Assembly (NCBI GenBank): GCA_002778195.1
Contig: PCDI01000003.1
Coordinates: 1-64,000, forward strand
From: Raffaelea ambrosiae
Lineage: Eukaryota; Ascomycota; Sordariomycetes; Ophiostomatales; Ophiostomataceae
DNA: 64,000 bases
Direction of reading: 5' to 3'
In this document: in pieces, positions 24,085 to 35,061 of the stretch
Position numbering within the stretch: position 1 is the stretch's first letter
Layout: each line of letters begins with the position of its first letter
Notes under the pieces: generated by a model
What the model was told of the DNA's origin: nothing
The model's input: only the letters and a program-made list of their open reading frames with translations
Databases searched by the model: none
Program-made: the position numbers and the translations under genes

Positions 24085-24265
24085 GCAGTTGGTTAGTTCA
24101 GCACACTGTCGTGTTGGCAAAAAAAGAAAGGCCCTTTTTTTCTTTTTCTTTTCCATTGTATATAGGTTGACCCAGAAACAAATGAAACACAAATACATGG
24201 TATGGCTAAAAACATTTTGCGCTGGCCCTTTCCTTTTGTCGGTCTCTTCTACACATGGGCAACTG

Positions 24266-25181
24266 TCACAATTGGCAACCGAGCAACGCTCCCAAAGGCT
24301 TCACCCGTAACACCCGGCCTCCAAGAAACGCTAGCTTTGCCACCAGAAATGCCAACACCAGCATGAAGGCCCAGGACACAAGCCCGGCAATGACCGTGTC
24401 GCGATAGAGGCGGCCAGCATCGTGCGTTGAGTTGTTGTGCGGAAAGGGTTGCTTGGGCACAGGCACGCCCAGAATAGAGCACAGCGGTTCCCAGCCATCA
24501 CGCACATCGTAAAAGAAGAGTCGGTCCGCAGGCACGACGGCGCGCAGATGGTCTTCGTGCTTCTCCAGGGTGTCGCGGCTGATGCGCTTCGTGCCGTAGC
24601 GCCAGCGCGAAATCAGGCGAAACCGGGCGCGCCACAGAGCGTAGACGCCCAGTTTGGGCACCCAGAGGACCAGCCAGGGCAGGTACCAGTTGGAGAGCAT
24701 GGTGTGCATAAACTCCATGCTGGTCCACCACGAGTCCGGGTCGCGCGTGGTGACAATGACGAGAGCGTCGGGAAACAGTTCCAGCAGCTCGGGCGTCAGC
24801 GTGACGGCCGGGCAGTCGACCGACGCCACATAGCCGTCGAGGACGTCGGCCAGCAGATACTGCAGGTATTTCTTGTCTCGCAGCGTGGACGCCTGGGGCG
24901 CCACGCGCATGATTTCCAGCCACTGCCGGATCTGGTGATTCGTGCCCCCGAGGGACAAGATGCCCGAGTCGTGGACGGGCCCGCCGAGCAGAATGGTCAG
25001 AGCCTCGTTGAACGATTTGGTGCCCGTGCGGCTCCTGCGAGGCTTGGGTCTCAGCATGTCTAGACGTGGCTTATAATGGCCCAGCTATACTCGGGGCTCG
25101 CTTTCGCTCCACTTACATTCCAGCACCGATCACGCGGAACTTGGTCCCCAGCGGACCGGGTTTGGCAGGAACTTGCCCCAT
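24266..25181 (-). CDS. Sulfotransferase-like P-loop protein with a C-terminal membrane segment
   Basis: Two exons (25181-25117 and 25034-24266) give 277 residues. The N-terminus MGQVPAKPGPLGTKFRVIGAGM splices to SRTGTKSFNEALTILLGG (joined residues shown in two parts), recreating the GAGMxRTGTxS nucleotide-binding loop typical of the fungal sulfotransferase-like family (Pfam Sulfotransfer_4 in my recollection). ALVIVTTRDPDSWWTSM fits the second conserved strand with the RD motif. Residues about 235-260 are strongly hydrophobic, suggesting a tail anchor facing the cytosol. The acceptor chosen (CGCAG) is the only nearby one that restores the motif; starting at the later ATG (25057) would lose the loop. 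The substrate is unknown, and sulfotransferase activity is not proven for this group. Confidence 0.85.
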
Positions 25182-26984
25182 GGCTTCTTAACAAACAAAA
25201 CAATATCTTTTGTCGCGCGAACTACGAGACAATATGCTTGGTTCCACGAGCATATTCCTCCTTCTTCCCCCCTCCCGGGATGGTGCAAACTTATGTACTT
25301 GGAGTACATCCTGGAGACTCGAGAATCGGCAGAGAGCCAGAAACAAAACAAAGTGTCTTGAAAGTGCCAAGACTTGTCGACGTCATACAATGGACCATGT
25401 TTGATGCCGGATAGATGCTAAACGGATGCCAGATATTACAAGCTTCTTGGTGCCCCGTGTCCGTGGTGTGAGATCGTTGGATCAAGCCTTGGGCCGCGAT
25501 GTTTGAGGCTATTCCCGCGTTTGTTTGGGAGACCGGGGTACACAGTGCCCATGGTCCATCCCCATGAGGCGTCCAGAATAGCCTGAGGCGGCATTTCGGA
25601 AGCTGGCGTCGGAATTTCCACCTTGGGCTAGCATGCTCTCTATATGAACACCGAAGACGGACACAGAGCGTGGCAGAATGGGCATTCTTGGGAAAAGGCC
25701 GCCACCACAAACGGTCATTCCGGGTAAAGTATGGAGTGAAAAGTGGAGGAAAGCCCGAGGAAAGGGTTCAAAGAGGTGAATATGAAGACTGGACGGAGCG
25801 ACGAGTGACGAGTGGGGAGCTTATCGTCCACACCCGACATATCGGGAAGCAATGCATTGCTCTCCGCTATCTGTACACACGAGCTGGAGGTTGTTCTGTC
25901 GGGTTCTTGGTAGCATTGGCATTTGCTTGTCACTTGCCGTGTTGGAAAACTCGTTTGTCATGGGAATGTCGGTTCTGGCAGCTGGTACACGTGACACCAC
26001 TTAGACGATCATGCCATCGCTTCGAACCTGGCGGTGCAAGGTCTGGGCAGATCTATCTGAAACGAGAAGGTCATTCGCTGGGGCGAAGGGGAAAACGACG
26101 AGCACGTCCAAGCCAATAGCACGAGCAGCTGCCAGAATGACACATGCGACACATTTTGTGGCGATCGCGCAGGAAGTTGCCCTCTTTCTTTTTGGTGGGC
26201 GACTTGGGAGGAGGTTTGGTGTGATTTTGTGTGTGATTTTGTGTCCCATCGGCCACTTGGCAATGCCAAGGTCCCGAACGATTTAGGAAGGAGTCAAGAC
26301 AGCACAAGGAGACCGACCAAGACACTAGAAGCGACAGAAGACAAAAAGAGGGCATTTTGGGGCGGTTTTCAGAACAGCTATTGCTGTTACATTTGCACAG
26401 GACCGGTCGCTATCCGACCACCTGGGGGGGGGCATTTGGGGGCATTTGGGGGCATTTGGGGGCATTTGGGTCATTTGGGTCATTTGGCACGGTCTTACAT
26501 AGTACTCGAGGAAGAGAAAAAGTGTCGTTGCCGGCTCCGATACCACGCTTGGCAGACCAGGGTGGGCATGAGACCTGGCCTATCGGACGAATAAGCAAAA
26601 GGGCCAAGAGGGCCAAGAGCAGCCAAGGACGGCCAAGAGGTCGCACAGCAACTTGCGAATACTATCGCACATTTCGCGAGGATCGCTGTTGGAGCTTGGC
26701 TCTTATGCCAAGCAAGCAGACGTTGTATCTGTTGTATCTCCTGCCGAATGGGGAAGAGGCTTCGCACCTGTGGTCTCCCGTTCGGTTCGCAGCAAGGTAG
26801 GATAGGAAGGGGGTATAATACGATGGAGGGATCACTGTAGGACCAGAGCCTGGGAGGAGGAAGGGTTGGTTATCCAAGGCTTGTCCCGTCTGCTTCCCTC
26901 TGTTTCTTTCTTTTTTTTTTAATCTTTTTTTCCGTCTGCTTCTTTCCCAGATCATTTTGAAGCATCGTCAACTGAAATACAAAC
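25182..26984. other. 1.8 kb divergent intergenic region with a G-rich repeat array
   Basis: This separates the sulfotransferase-like gene (-) from the peptide transporter (+). It contains the G-run array at 26424-26487 and a GCCAAGAG-type repeat at 26602-26640. The last 100 bp are pyrimidine-rich, as expected of the transporter leader. Open frames (for example 25670-26119) match nothing I know. Confidence 0.5.
26424..26487 (+). repeat. GGGGGCATTT tandem array, potential G-quadruplex
   Basis: A 10-bp unit repeats head to tail, giving G runs of 9, 5, 5 and 5 bases spaced by CATTT, then two G3 runs. Four or more G runs with 5-nt loops on one strand meet the sequence rule for an intramolecular G-quadruplex. 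It lies about 500 bp upstream of the transporter ATG. Confidence 0.85.
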
Positions 26985-29142
26985 ATGTCTGGCGTGGGCA
27001 CCATCGATGCGCCCGAGGCAGCGGCTGCCGAAATCAAAGAAGACCGCAGGGTGTCTCTCAGCAAAGACGCCAAAGACGTCAAAGAGGACATTGGCGCCAT
27101 TCTGCACGATGGCATAGAGCTGCCGACCGAAGAAGAGCTCCATACGCTGCGGCGTGTGCCAGCACCCATTCCCTGGATTGCCTTCACCATTGCCTTTGTC
27201 GAGCTGTGTGAGCGTTTTGCCTACTATGGCACGACGGCTGTCAGTACGTTTGGTGCTTGTCCTTTAATCCACTTCGCCCCGGACACAGACCCGGGCCCGG
27301 ACCAAGATCCAGACCCAGACCCAGACCCAGACCCAGATCCGATTTGCTAACAAACAACCCCCCCCCCTTCCCCAGTGACCAACTTCATCCAGAAGCCGCT
27401 GCCAGACGGATCGACGACGGGCAGCGATCCTCGCTCCGATGGCCGTCCCGGTGCGCTGGGCGCCGGCCAGCGTGCCAGCACCGGCCTGGTGACGTTCAAC
27501 CGCTTCTGGGCGTACTTTATGCCGCTGATCGGTGGCTGGCTGGCCGACACGCACTGGGGCCGTTTCAAGACCATCCACGCCTCCATTGCCGTGGCCATGC
27601 TGGGCCACGTTGTCATCATCGTCGCGGCCATCCCGTCGGTCATCCGCAACACGAACGGCGCGCTCGGCTGCTTCTCGGTCGGCCTGGTCCTGTTCGGCAT
27701 GGGCGTGGGCGGCTTCAAGCCCAACATCTCGCCTCTGATGGCCGAGCAGCTGGACCAGCGGCCCATGCACGTGGTCACGCGACGCTCCGGCGAGCGTGTG
27801 ATTGTCGACCCGGCCCTGTCGACCCAGCGCATGTTTATGTACTTTTATCTGTTCATCAACATCGGCTCCATCGTCGGCCAGGTCACCATGGTCTATGCCG
27901 AGCGCTACGTCGGCTTCTGGCTGTCGTTCACCCTACCGACCATTATGTTTTCCCTCTGCCCCTTCGTCTTGGTCATCTTCCGGCCTCGCTACAGCACCCA
28001 CCCGCCCACGGGCTCCGTGTTGGGCAATGCCTTCAAGCTGATCCGGTTTGCGCTCAAGGGGAAGGTGTCGGCCAACCCTTCCAAGACGTAGGTTTCTTTT
28101 TTTTTTTTNTTTTTTTTTTTTTTTTNTTTTTAACTAAGAATCCCCCCCCTGCATCACAGCCTTGCCAACATACGGGAACCCAACTTCTGGGAGGATGTCA
28201 AGCCATCGCGTGTGCAGAACAAGCCTGCCTGGATGACCTTTGACGATTTCTGGGTGGACGAGGTGGCTCGTGGTGTCAAGGCGTGCCTCGTCTTCACCTT
28301 TTATCCTCTCTTCTGGCTCGCCTACAACCAAATCGACAACAATCTCGTGTCGCAAGCCAACACCATGGAGCTCCACGGCGTGCCGAACGATCTGCTCAAC
28401 AACCTGAACCCCCTCGGCATCATCATCATGATCCCCATCCTAGACAACATTATCTACCCGCTACTACGCAAAGCCAAGATTCGCTTCTCGCCCCTAAAGC
28501 GCATGTGTGCCGGCTTCTTCATTGCCTGCGCTGCCATGATCTGGGCCACTGTTGTGCAGTACTACATCTACAAATGGGGTGCCTGCGGCAACCGCATGAA
28601 CAGCTGCGAGACGCCCGCACCCATCAACGTGTGGTCCCAGGCTGGTTCTTATGTGCTGATTGGTCTTGCCGAAATCATGGCTTCGATTACTGGCTTGGAA
28701 TATGCCTACACCAAGGCTCCGGCAAACATGAAGTCTCTCGTTTTTGGTACGCAATCCATGCCATCTTACTTGGTTCCCTCCCTTTTTTTTCTTCTCCTTT
28801 GTTCCCCTCTTTTTACGAAAAAGTCGCCATATTTGACTTTGTGCTGACGTTCTTGACTGTCCAGGCTTCTACCAATTCACTACAGCCCTCTCCGCTGCCG
28901 TCGGCCAGGCGTTTGTGTCTCTGTCTGATGACCCGCTCCTTGTCTGGAACTATGGGTCTGTGGCTATTATTGCCTTTGTCGGCGGCGTTCTGTTCTGGTG
29001 GTTCTTTGTCCGCCCATGGGATGCACAGGAAGAGGCCATGAACATGCTGCAAGAATCCGCGTACAAGGGAGACAACCCGGGCGGTGTGGATAGCGAAAAG
29101 CTCGACGGCACCAACAGCCACGACGCCGAGAAGCAGAAATAA
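26985..29142 (+). CDS. PTR2: PTR2-type proton-coupled di/tripeptide transporter (POT family)
   Basis: This plasma-membrane protein imports di- and tripeptides with protons. Four exons (26985-27243, 27376-28087, 28160-28746, 28865-29142) give 611 residues. The proton-coupling ExxER motif is in FVELCERFAYYG near the end of exon 1. The POT signature FYxxINxGS appears in MYFYLFINIGSIVG. NRFWAYFMPLIGGWLADT and GVGGFKPNISPLMAEQ are also family hallmarks. About a dozen hydrophobic segments are present, with a large cytoplasmic loop in the middle (LRFALKGKV, then REPNFWEDVKPS). The tail is hydrophilic and ends in DAEKQK. Intron 1 carries a CCAGAC repeat, and intron 2 has a T tract with two ambiguous bases, so its exact length is uncertain. 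Fungal PTR2 genes are usually controlled by nitrogen source. Confidence 0.93.
27291..27343 (+). repeat. CCAGAC-type hexamer repeat inside intron 1 of the transporter gene
   Basis: At least four near-perfect copies of CCAGAC lie between the donor at 27244 and the acceptor ending at 27375. The unit is close to the CCAGAA unit in the long Hrp1 intron. Confidence 0.85.
28098..28130. other. T homopolymer with two ambiguous bases in intron 2 of the transporter gene
   Basis: Two N positions interrupt a T run of about 30 bases. This marks uncertain assembly or polishing. It lies between a GTAGGT donor at 28088 and the acceptor at 28158-28159, so the coding sequence is not affected. Confidence 0.9.
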
Positions 29143-29914
29143 GGAGGTGGTTATCATTAATAGGAGAAGAAAGAGAAGATGCAGCACACTTCTCTTTTCT
29201 GACTGACTTCGTTCGCCACATCCTGTAGTTGGTAGTAGTACTTGAATCTTGTTTAGGGATGGTTGCTAATGGAGACAAAGTTGCCGAGTTGTAAGTTGGG
29301 TTGTAAACATACATCATCAATCATCAATATTCTTTTTCTCATAAAGCACTTTTTTCAAAAGGTCGATGTCTCTGGTGACCACGCAAAGATGACCGCCGTC
29401 ATTGGCGTATTATTTGAAGTCACTTTCCTGTTTTGTAGATTAGCGATACAGCGGAACAAGCTTGCAGACCATGGCACTGATTCAAAAAGCATAAATCGAA
29501 AGCGTATACAATGAAACGAAAGAAAGAGACAAAAAATCCCACAATTTCTCTCAAACCAATGCAATCGTTGACGCCGTCTGACAGTCCCGGTCTCCGATGC
29601 GGTGGCCTACTTACACCGGAAAACTGAACAGACGAAGCCGGGCACGTGAGCCCCTTTTCGCACCACCTGCTCCACTCCGCACGAGCATACTAGTGAATGG
29701 TTACTCCGCATACATGGCAGGCGGTAAAAGCCGTTATCAAAACCGCAGCAGCAAACGGCGGGTTATCTCTTCTACCGAGAACTTTGCCCGCAAGGACACC
29801 AATTCCACACCGTGCAGTCCAACTACACCACCCCCCCCCCCCCCCCCCCCCTCCCTTGGATCCCTTCCCTCGTCCGCCGTTCCCACTTTGCCGCCTTTCC
29901 GCTTTTCTCCAGCC
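29143..29914. other. Intergenic region with a poly-C tract
   Basis: A run of more than 20 C residues at about 29829-29851 lies roughly 65 bp before the next ATG, probably inside its 5' leader. No gene is visible in the rest. Confidence 0.55.
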
Positions 29915-30689
29915 ATGGGCCTTGTGCGCTCGACCGTCTTTACCGGCCTGCTGGCCTCGACCACGGCGGCCGCCTACCTGGCCGCGCGCAACCCCGTCGT
30001 GTCGCCCCTTCCCAAGAGCGATCCCGTGTGGTCCGACAAGGTGTACCGCCGCTACAACGCGAACAAGAACGAGCCGACCCAGGACATTGTCATCCGCCGG
30101 CTGCCAATACGCAGCATCAAGCCCGAGCTGCTGAACAAGGACGGCGATTTGGTCGTGGCGTTTTGCCGTGGCGTGTGGTCAGGGCCAGGTAAGGAGAGGG
30201 AGGGGGGGGGGAAGAGACTTCCGGAGGGAGTTGCGCGAAGAAATAGAGACGAGCCCAGAGAACGAGGGAAGCTAACCCGGGACGCTAGGCTACGCTGTCC
30301 AACGCAAATACCTCGAGTACAAGTACCGGGCCGACACGCCGGACCAGCTCTGGGACACGGCCGCGTTGTCGACGAGCAACTACGACAAGGGCACGCGCAT
30401 CACGGACCACTTTGAGGTCGTGGACAAGACGCCGACCAGCATCACGGTGCGCTGCGGCGACTCGCCGCGCAATGCGGGCCCGCGGCCGTCGGACGGCCTG
30501 TTTGTCATTGGCGCGACCGTGGACAAGGCGCACGAGCAGGTGGAGCTGACGCTCAAGAGCGTGCTGTTTTCGAGCGACCGCCCGGTGACGGGGATCCGGG
30601 GTCCGATGCCGCCATGGATGGAAGAGCTGCATCAGTGGTATGGGCGCATCTGGTCCGAGACGGCCTCGTGGAAGGTGCGTAAGTGGTGA
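29915..30689 (+). CDS. Conserved fungal protein of unknown function
   Basis: Two exons (29915-30188 and 30289-30689) join in phase and give 224 residues. The N-terminus MGLVRSTVFTGLLASTTAAA is hydrophobic and could be a membrane anchor, signal peptide or mitochondrial presequence. Then come DPVWSDKVYRRYNANKNEPT, EFCRG-like AFCRGVWSGPGY, and ITDHFEVVDKTPTSITVRCG, wording I associate with a widespread ascomycete hypothetical family. RCGDSPRNAGPRPSDGLFVI is well ordered, and GPMPPWMEELHQWYGRIW near the end is probably an amphipathic helix. The overall pattern (alternating beta strands, one compact domain) may be a ligand-binding or START-like fold, but that is a guess. The ATG follows a poly-C leader in CAGCCATGG. 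Confidence 0.78.
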
Positions 30690-32216
30690 GAAAGAGAGGG
30701 TGTGTTGTATGTGTGTCCGGAAGAGAAGAGAGAGAGAGAGAGAGAGCGTCATTCTGTGTTCCTTATTTCCTTGTTTCTTTTTTCCTTTTCTTTCCGCCGG
30801 TCTTTTTGTCCTATGGCATATACCTGTCCAATGGTGCCAACGTGTTTTTGTGTGATGATATTTGTGTCTTGTTTGAATCTGGCCCTTTCCGAGTTCTTGT
30901 CTCTCAATTGACTGCATTTCATTATGCTTGCATGTTCGTATTCGTATGCATTGCTCTGCAGAGCGCCACAGCACAACTAGCCGCAACCTCTTGCCAAAGA
31001 AGCTTCTGTCTCGACGGAGAGGGTTTGTACTGCAATGGCAAGTTGGGTGTAAAACCACCCACAGGGACTTGGTGATAGTGATGATGGCAACGACGACAAG
31101 TCACCGTATGCGATTCTATTTTTTTTTTTCTAGACCTCAGACATGGCATAGCCCTGTTTATGATATTTTAAACATCTACTGTGCCGCGAACCTGCACAGA
31201 AACTCCACCAACGCCTGCACCGCCGGGCTGACATTGTCCATCACCGCCTGCACAGCACGAACGGCTGTCTCGCCCTCCCGTCCAGGAGCGTCGGCCACAG
31301 AGGCCCGACGGCAGCTGCCGCTTGTTCAGCGCTTCGACCTGCGCATGCAGCCGTGTCGATGACATACGTCCGGATGGAGTCGCCGGCCGGCAGGGCGATC
31401 AAGCCAGTCGTCCTGGATGTGCCAAAAGTTTGGTGGGAAGTGAGCAGAGCTCGTCTCTCTTTCAGTGCATTCCAGAGAAAAGTTTGTTCGAACCAAACGG
31501 AGACAAGCGCCATTCCAATTGTGTATGCTGACTGTGTTTGTCTTGTTGTCAATTTCACATTTTCGCACACACACACACACGCACACACACATATACACCT
31601 GCACCTCTGCTTCACATTCAGTCGAAAAGGAGGCCAAAAATCAAAATCATAACGTCCACCAAGACGGATACTTTTATTTTTCGACCGCACGCGTCATAGC
31701 ATGCCTCCCTCACCGGCTCCCACACCCAGCTCCTCAACTCCTCAACTCCTCGCTTCCACCATTTTTGTCGTCGTACACTACTAGCAACCCCCCTTTTCGT
31801 CTTGGATAATAGCCCTCATCCATACAGAGTTAAAAAAAAGTCCCATCTCGGATCAGAGTCCGCCATGCTGGCTAACATGGTACCAAAAAGTGTCCCAAAA
31901 GAAGAAGAAAATCCCGAATGAAATAAAGGGAAAAACAAGCAAGCCATGCTCTCATAAAAAAAAACGCCCAAAATAATCGAAGAAGATGAAAAAAAAAAAA
32001 AAAGCCCTTTTGACCGTTGTAAAACATTAAAAGAAAAAGAAAAAAGAAAAAGAACCGGTGTGTCCGAATGACATAGCCGTACGCCCACACTCTCTCGCAG
32101 ACGGTGTGTATGTTCTTGACACATTTCCATGCAACCAATTCCCCCCCAACCCTGTGGCCGTCCATGCTGCTCACAGCATTTGCTCGGTTGTTTCATTGTG
32201 TCCCCGTCGTTTTGCT
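30690..32216. other. Intergenic region with CA and GA microsatellites
   Basis: A GA tract lies at 30727-30747 and a CA tract at 31566-31592. A tracts at 31986-32002 and around 32036-32050 are also present. Overlapping short frames have no family match. The region holds the 3' ends of the flanking convergent genes. Confidence 0.5.
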
Positions 32217-35061
32217 CTATTCCGCCACCTGGCGACGGAGCGTGCGGCTGAGTCCAGCTTCAGCCCACCACTCGTCCGGAATGTCTTGGCGCCGCGCCAG
32301 GTTGCGCACAATGTTCTGCATCCCGCCAATGCCGAGAAGTTCCAGCGTGTCCTCGTTGCCGGCCGCAATGTTCCGGCGCAGACTGCTAATGTTGCTGCTG
32401 GTCGTGGTGCTGCTGCTCCCATTGTTGATCTCCCGCCGGCGGATGCCACCGTTGGAAACACCGTTGGTGCTTCTTCTGCCGATCCCGTTGCGGCTGCCGG
32501 CGCCGTTGCCGTGGCCGTTGCCGTTGCCACCACTGCGGCGCGACGATGACGGTCCCAAACTGCCCCGGGCCATCATGCCACCCATCCTCAGCGTCGACCG
32601 CTCTTGTGAGATCTCTTCGCGCTGGAGATACGTCCCGTTCCGCGAGACGCCGGTGAATTCGTCGTCGCCGTCCATCTCCGAGTCGTCACAGCCCGTATCG
32701 AGGGGCTCGGTCTCCTGCGTCTGTGGTTGGCCCAGGGGGTACTCGTCCAGATCTGGGTCCAGCCCGGCCGCCGCCTCCTGCAGCACCAGCGTCGTCGTCG
32801 ACGTCTCTTCTTCAGGCGTGTTGGCCGTGTCTGTCGTCGAGAGCGACAGAGCCGTGAAAGGGGATCGCACGCGCTGCGATGCGCTGGCCGACGTGGTGCC
32901 CGAGGCCGTGCCGCCGCCGGTAGACGACGACCGTGGCCCACGGAAGGACTCGGCGCTGACCGCCGACAATGTGGCTGGAGGAGACACCAGCGCTGAGATC
33001 TGGGCGACTTCAAGATCGGGAATCGGCGTCGGTTGACGACCACCACCCGAAATCGTCGCACCCGTCGTGGCGTCGTTGTTCGTAGTCGGGCCCGTAGTGG
33101 TGGTGGTGGCCATGGCAGGGGCAGTGGATGTAAAAGACGAGCCTAGGCTGGGCGGTTGCGGGTCCGGTGTCAGTGTGGACAAGAGCGTGTCCCACACGGT
33201 GTCGCCCTCGGGGCTGAGGCTCCGGCTCCGGTCGCCGAGTCCATCAACACCGCCCAGAATCATCCGAATCGGCGGCAGCGCAGTCGCCTCGTACGGCTGG
33301 TGCAGCCAAGCGTCGCGCAGGCTGCTCGGGCCCTGGTCGTTGCCGGTAGTGTCGGCAGCGGGATTGGCAGCACTGTTGCTGCTGGCTTCGTTGTCGTCGC
33401 CGTTGTTATTGTTGCCACTGCTGGCGTTGCCAGAGGCGCCGTAGCGGCGCGAGCCCGAGAATCGTCCCGCCTGGCTACCGAAGCCATGGTCCAGCCAGCC
33501 CACGGATGGTCGGCCAATCTATATACCAGACCCAATGCACATTAGCAACATGGATCAAATAGACGGAAAAGGAAAGAGTAAAAGGGGAGAGTAAAAAAAA
33601 AAAAAGGTATCAAGATAATCGTGGGGTGGGAGCTCTTACCGCTAGGCGTCGCACAGGTGGGTGACGATGGCCGAAGCTGCTCGGCGCCGTCACCTGGTCC
33701 GTGTCAATGTCCGCATCGGCATCCGGGTCGGTCTCGACAATAAAAGCGTCCGTCAGTTCGTGGTCATCGTGACCATCCAGGCCATGGCGGCCGACGATCT
33801 CCGAGCTGCCGCCATGGTGGTTGCTTCTATCGTTGTTGCTGCTGTTGCCGTTGCCGTTGCCGGTGCGGTTCGCGCTGCTCACGGAAAAAACCTCGGGGCC
33901 GCCAAAGACGGCGTGGTAGGTGCGGGCACGATTGGTCATCCAGTCCTGGTCGACGAGAAAGGGCGAGTAGAAGTGGTCGTCGTCCACGGCATGGCGAGGA
34001 TGGCGCGGGACGGGCGACAGGGGGCGGCCCCCGGAGCCTGCCGCCGGCGCTGCTGTGAGTCGCGTTGCTGCGCCGGTCGCTGTCGAGGAAGTTGTTGTGG
34101 ATAAGGGGGGCGCGGCACCGCCGGTACCGCCCGGTGTCCGGCGACCTGAGAGCGGCGGTGCATTGGCCGCCAGCGACGCCCAGGGCGAGTCCTGCCACCG
34201 GTCTTGCGAGGCCGATGTCGCAGTGCGGCTGCGGTCGTCGTGCTGTTGCCGAACGCGCTCCAGAAAGCGCTGGACCAGCCGCTCGCGGATGTTGGACGGC
34301 ACAAAGTCGTGGCTCAGGACGTCGTCCTGCTGCGTTGTGAGTGCTGGGTCGACGCTGGCGACCAGAGTATCGCGCTCGCGCTCGCGCAGCAGCTCCGACG
34401 GGGTGCTGGACGGGTAGGCAGCGGCCGCGGCGAAGATGGCGCGACGGCGGCTTTCGCGCATAGCCTCGGTGCTGCGGCGGCGCTGGCGACGGATGGTCGA
34501 CCGGGCCTGTGCAGCCGAGTTGCGCGAGGCGCCTTTGTTGCGGAGGTCGGACTCGACCGGCGCAATGTAGAGACTGGACGGATGGGGAAGAGGATGCATT
34601 AGCGCGACCGTTCGGTCAAGGCAAGAAAGTGCGTGGCTGGTTGTATCCATCGATGCTCAGCGATGCTCAGCGACGCTCAGCGATCTCCAACGCCGCGAAG
34701 AAACAGAAAAAAAAAAGGAGACATTTTGTCGGCTGGCGCGGTGGGAGACATTATTGCACGCGCTCCCGCGTCGTGTTGTCGCGATGGCATGCTGTCGGAT
34801 TGCCGTCGAATGGACAGTATCGCGATGCACGTCATTATTTTCCGTTCTTTGGTCGAAGGATCGGCGAGTCCGCGTGTCGGGGGTTTGTGATGGTCGCGTA
34901 GAGCTGGTAGTGGTGCATTCGGTAGTTGGCAACGCCGAGGCCGAATTCGAGGTCGAGTAGGGGTCAAGGCTGGGGAGATGGCCGGCAAAAAGACTTGTCC
35001 CTCAAAAAATGGAGGCGTCAAAAAAGAAAAAGAAAAAAAAAAACACTTACGGAAGACCCAT
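32217..35061 (-). CDS. Large low-complexity protein of unknown function
   Basis: Three exons (35061-35051, 34573-33640, 33518-32217) join in phase and give about 748 residues. The first exon holds only MGL and part of a proline codon, in front of a 477-nt intron. The N-terminal region LYIAPVESDLRNKG continues into an Arg-rich stretch (STIRRQRRRSTEAMRESRRR), likely a helix or nuclear-type basic patch. Most of the protein is Ser/Thr/Gly/Asn-rich and probably disordered. Conserved-looking islands are GLGDRSRSLSPEGDTVWDTL, LSTLTPDPQPPSLGSSF and the C-terminus RRQDIPDEWWAEAGLSRTL. I associate these islands with ascomycete hypothetical proteins, function unknown. The SP-rich island may be a kinase target. 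The short first exon is inferred from one GTAAGT donor and reading phase; a start at 34650 is the alternative. Confidence 0.72.
34651..34684 (+). repeat. CGATGCTCAG 10-bp tandem repeat in an intron
   Basis: Three head-to-tail copies (one with a C for T) and a partial fourth lie within the 477-nt first intron of the low-complexity protein gene. Confidence 0.85.

Noticed and set aside
26023..26045. TTCGAA motif resembling a B box
   Set aside because: Flanking bases do not pair into a T stem on either strand.
25670..26119. 150-codon plus-strand frame in the gap before the peptide transporter
   Set aside because: No domain, signal peptide or conserved motif; amino-acid use looks like random translation of non-coding DNA.
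31480..31500. T-arm-like hairpin with a TTCGAAC loop
   Set aside because: No matching acceptor, D or anticodon stems exist at the expected distances, so it is not a tRNA.
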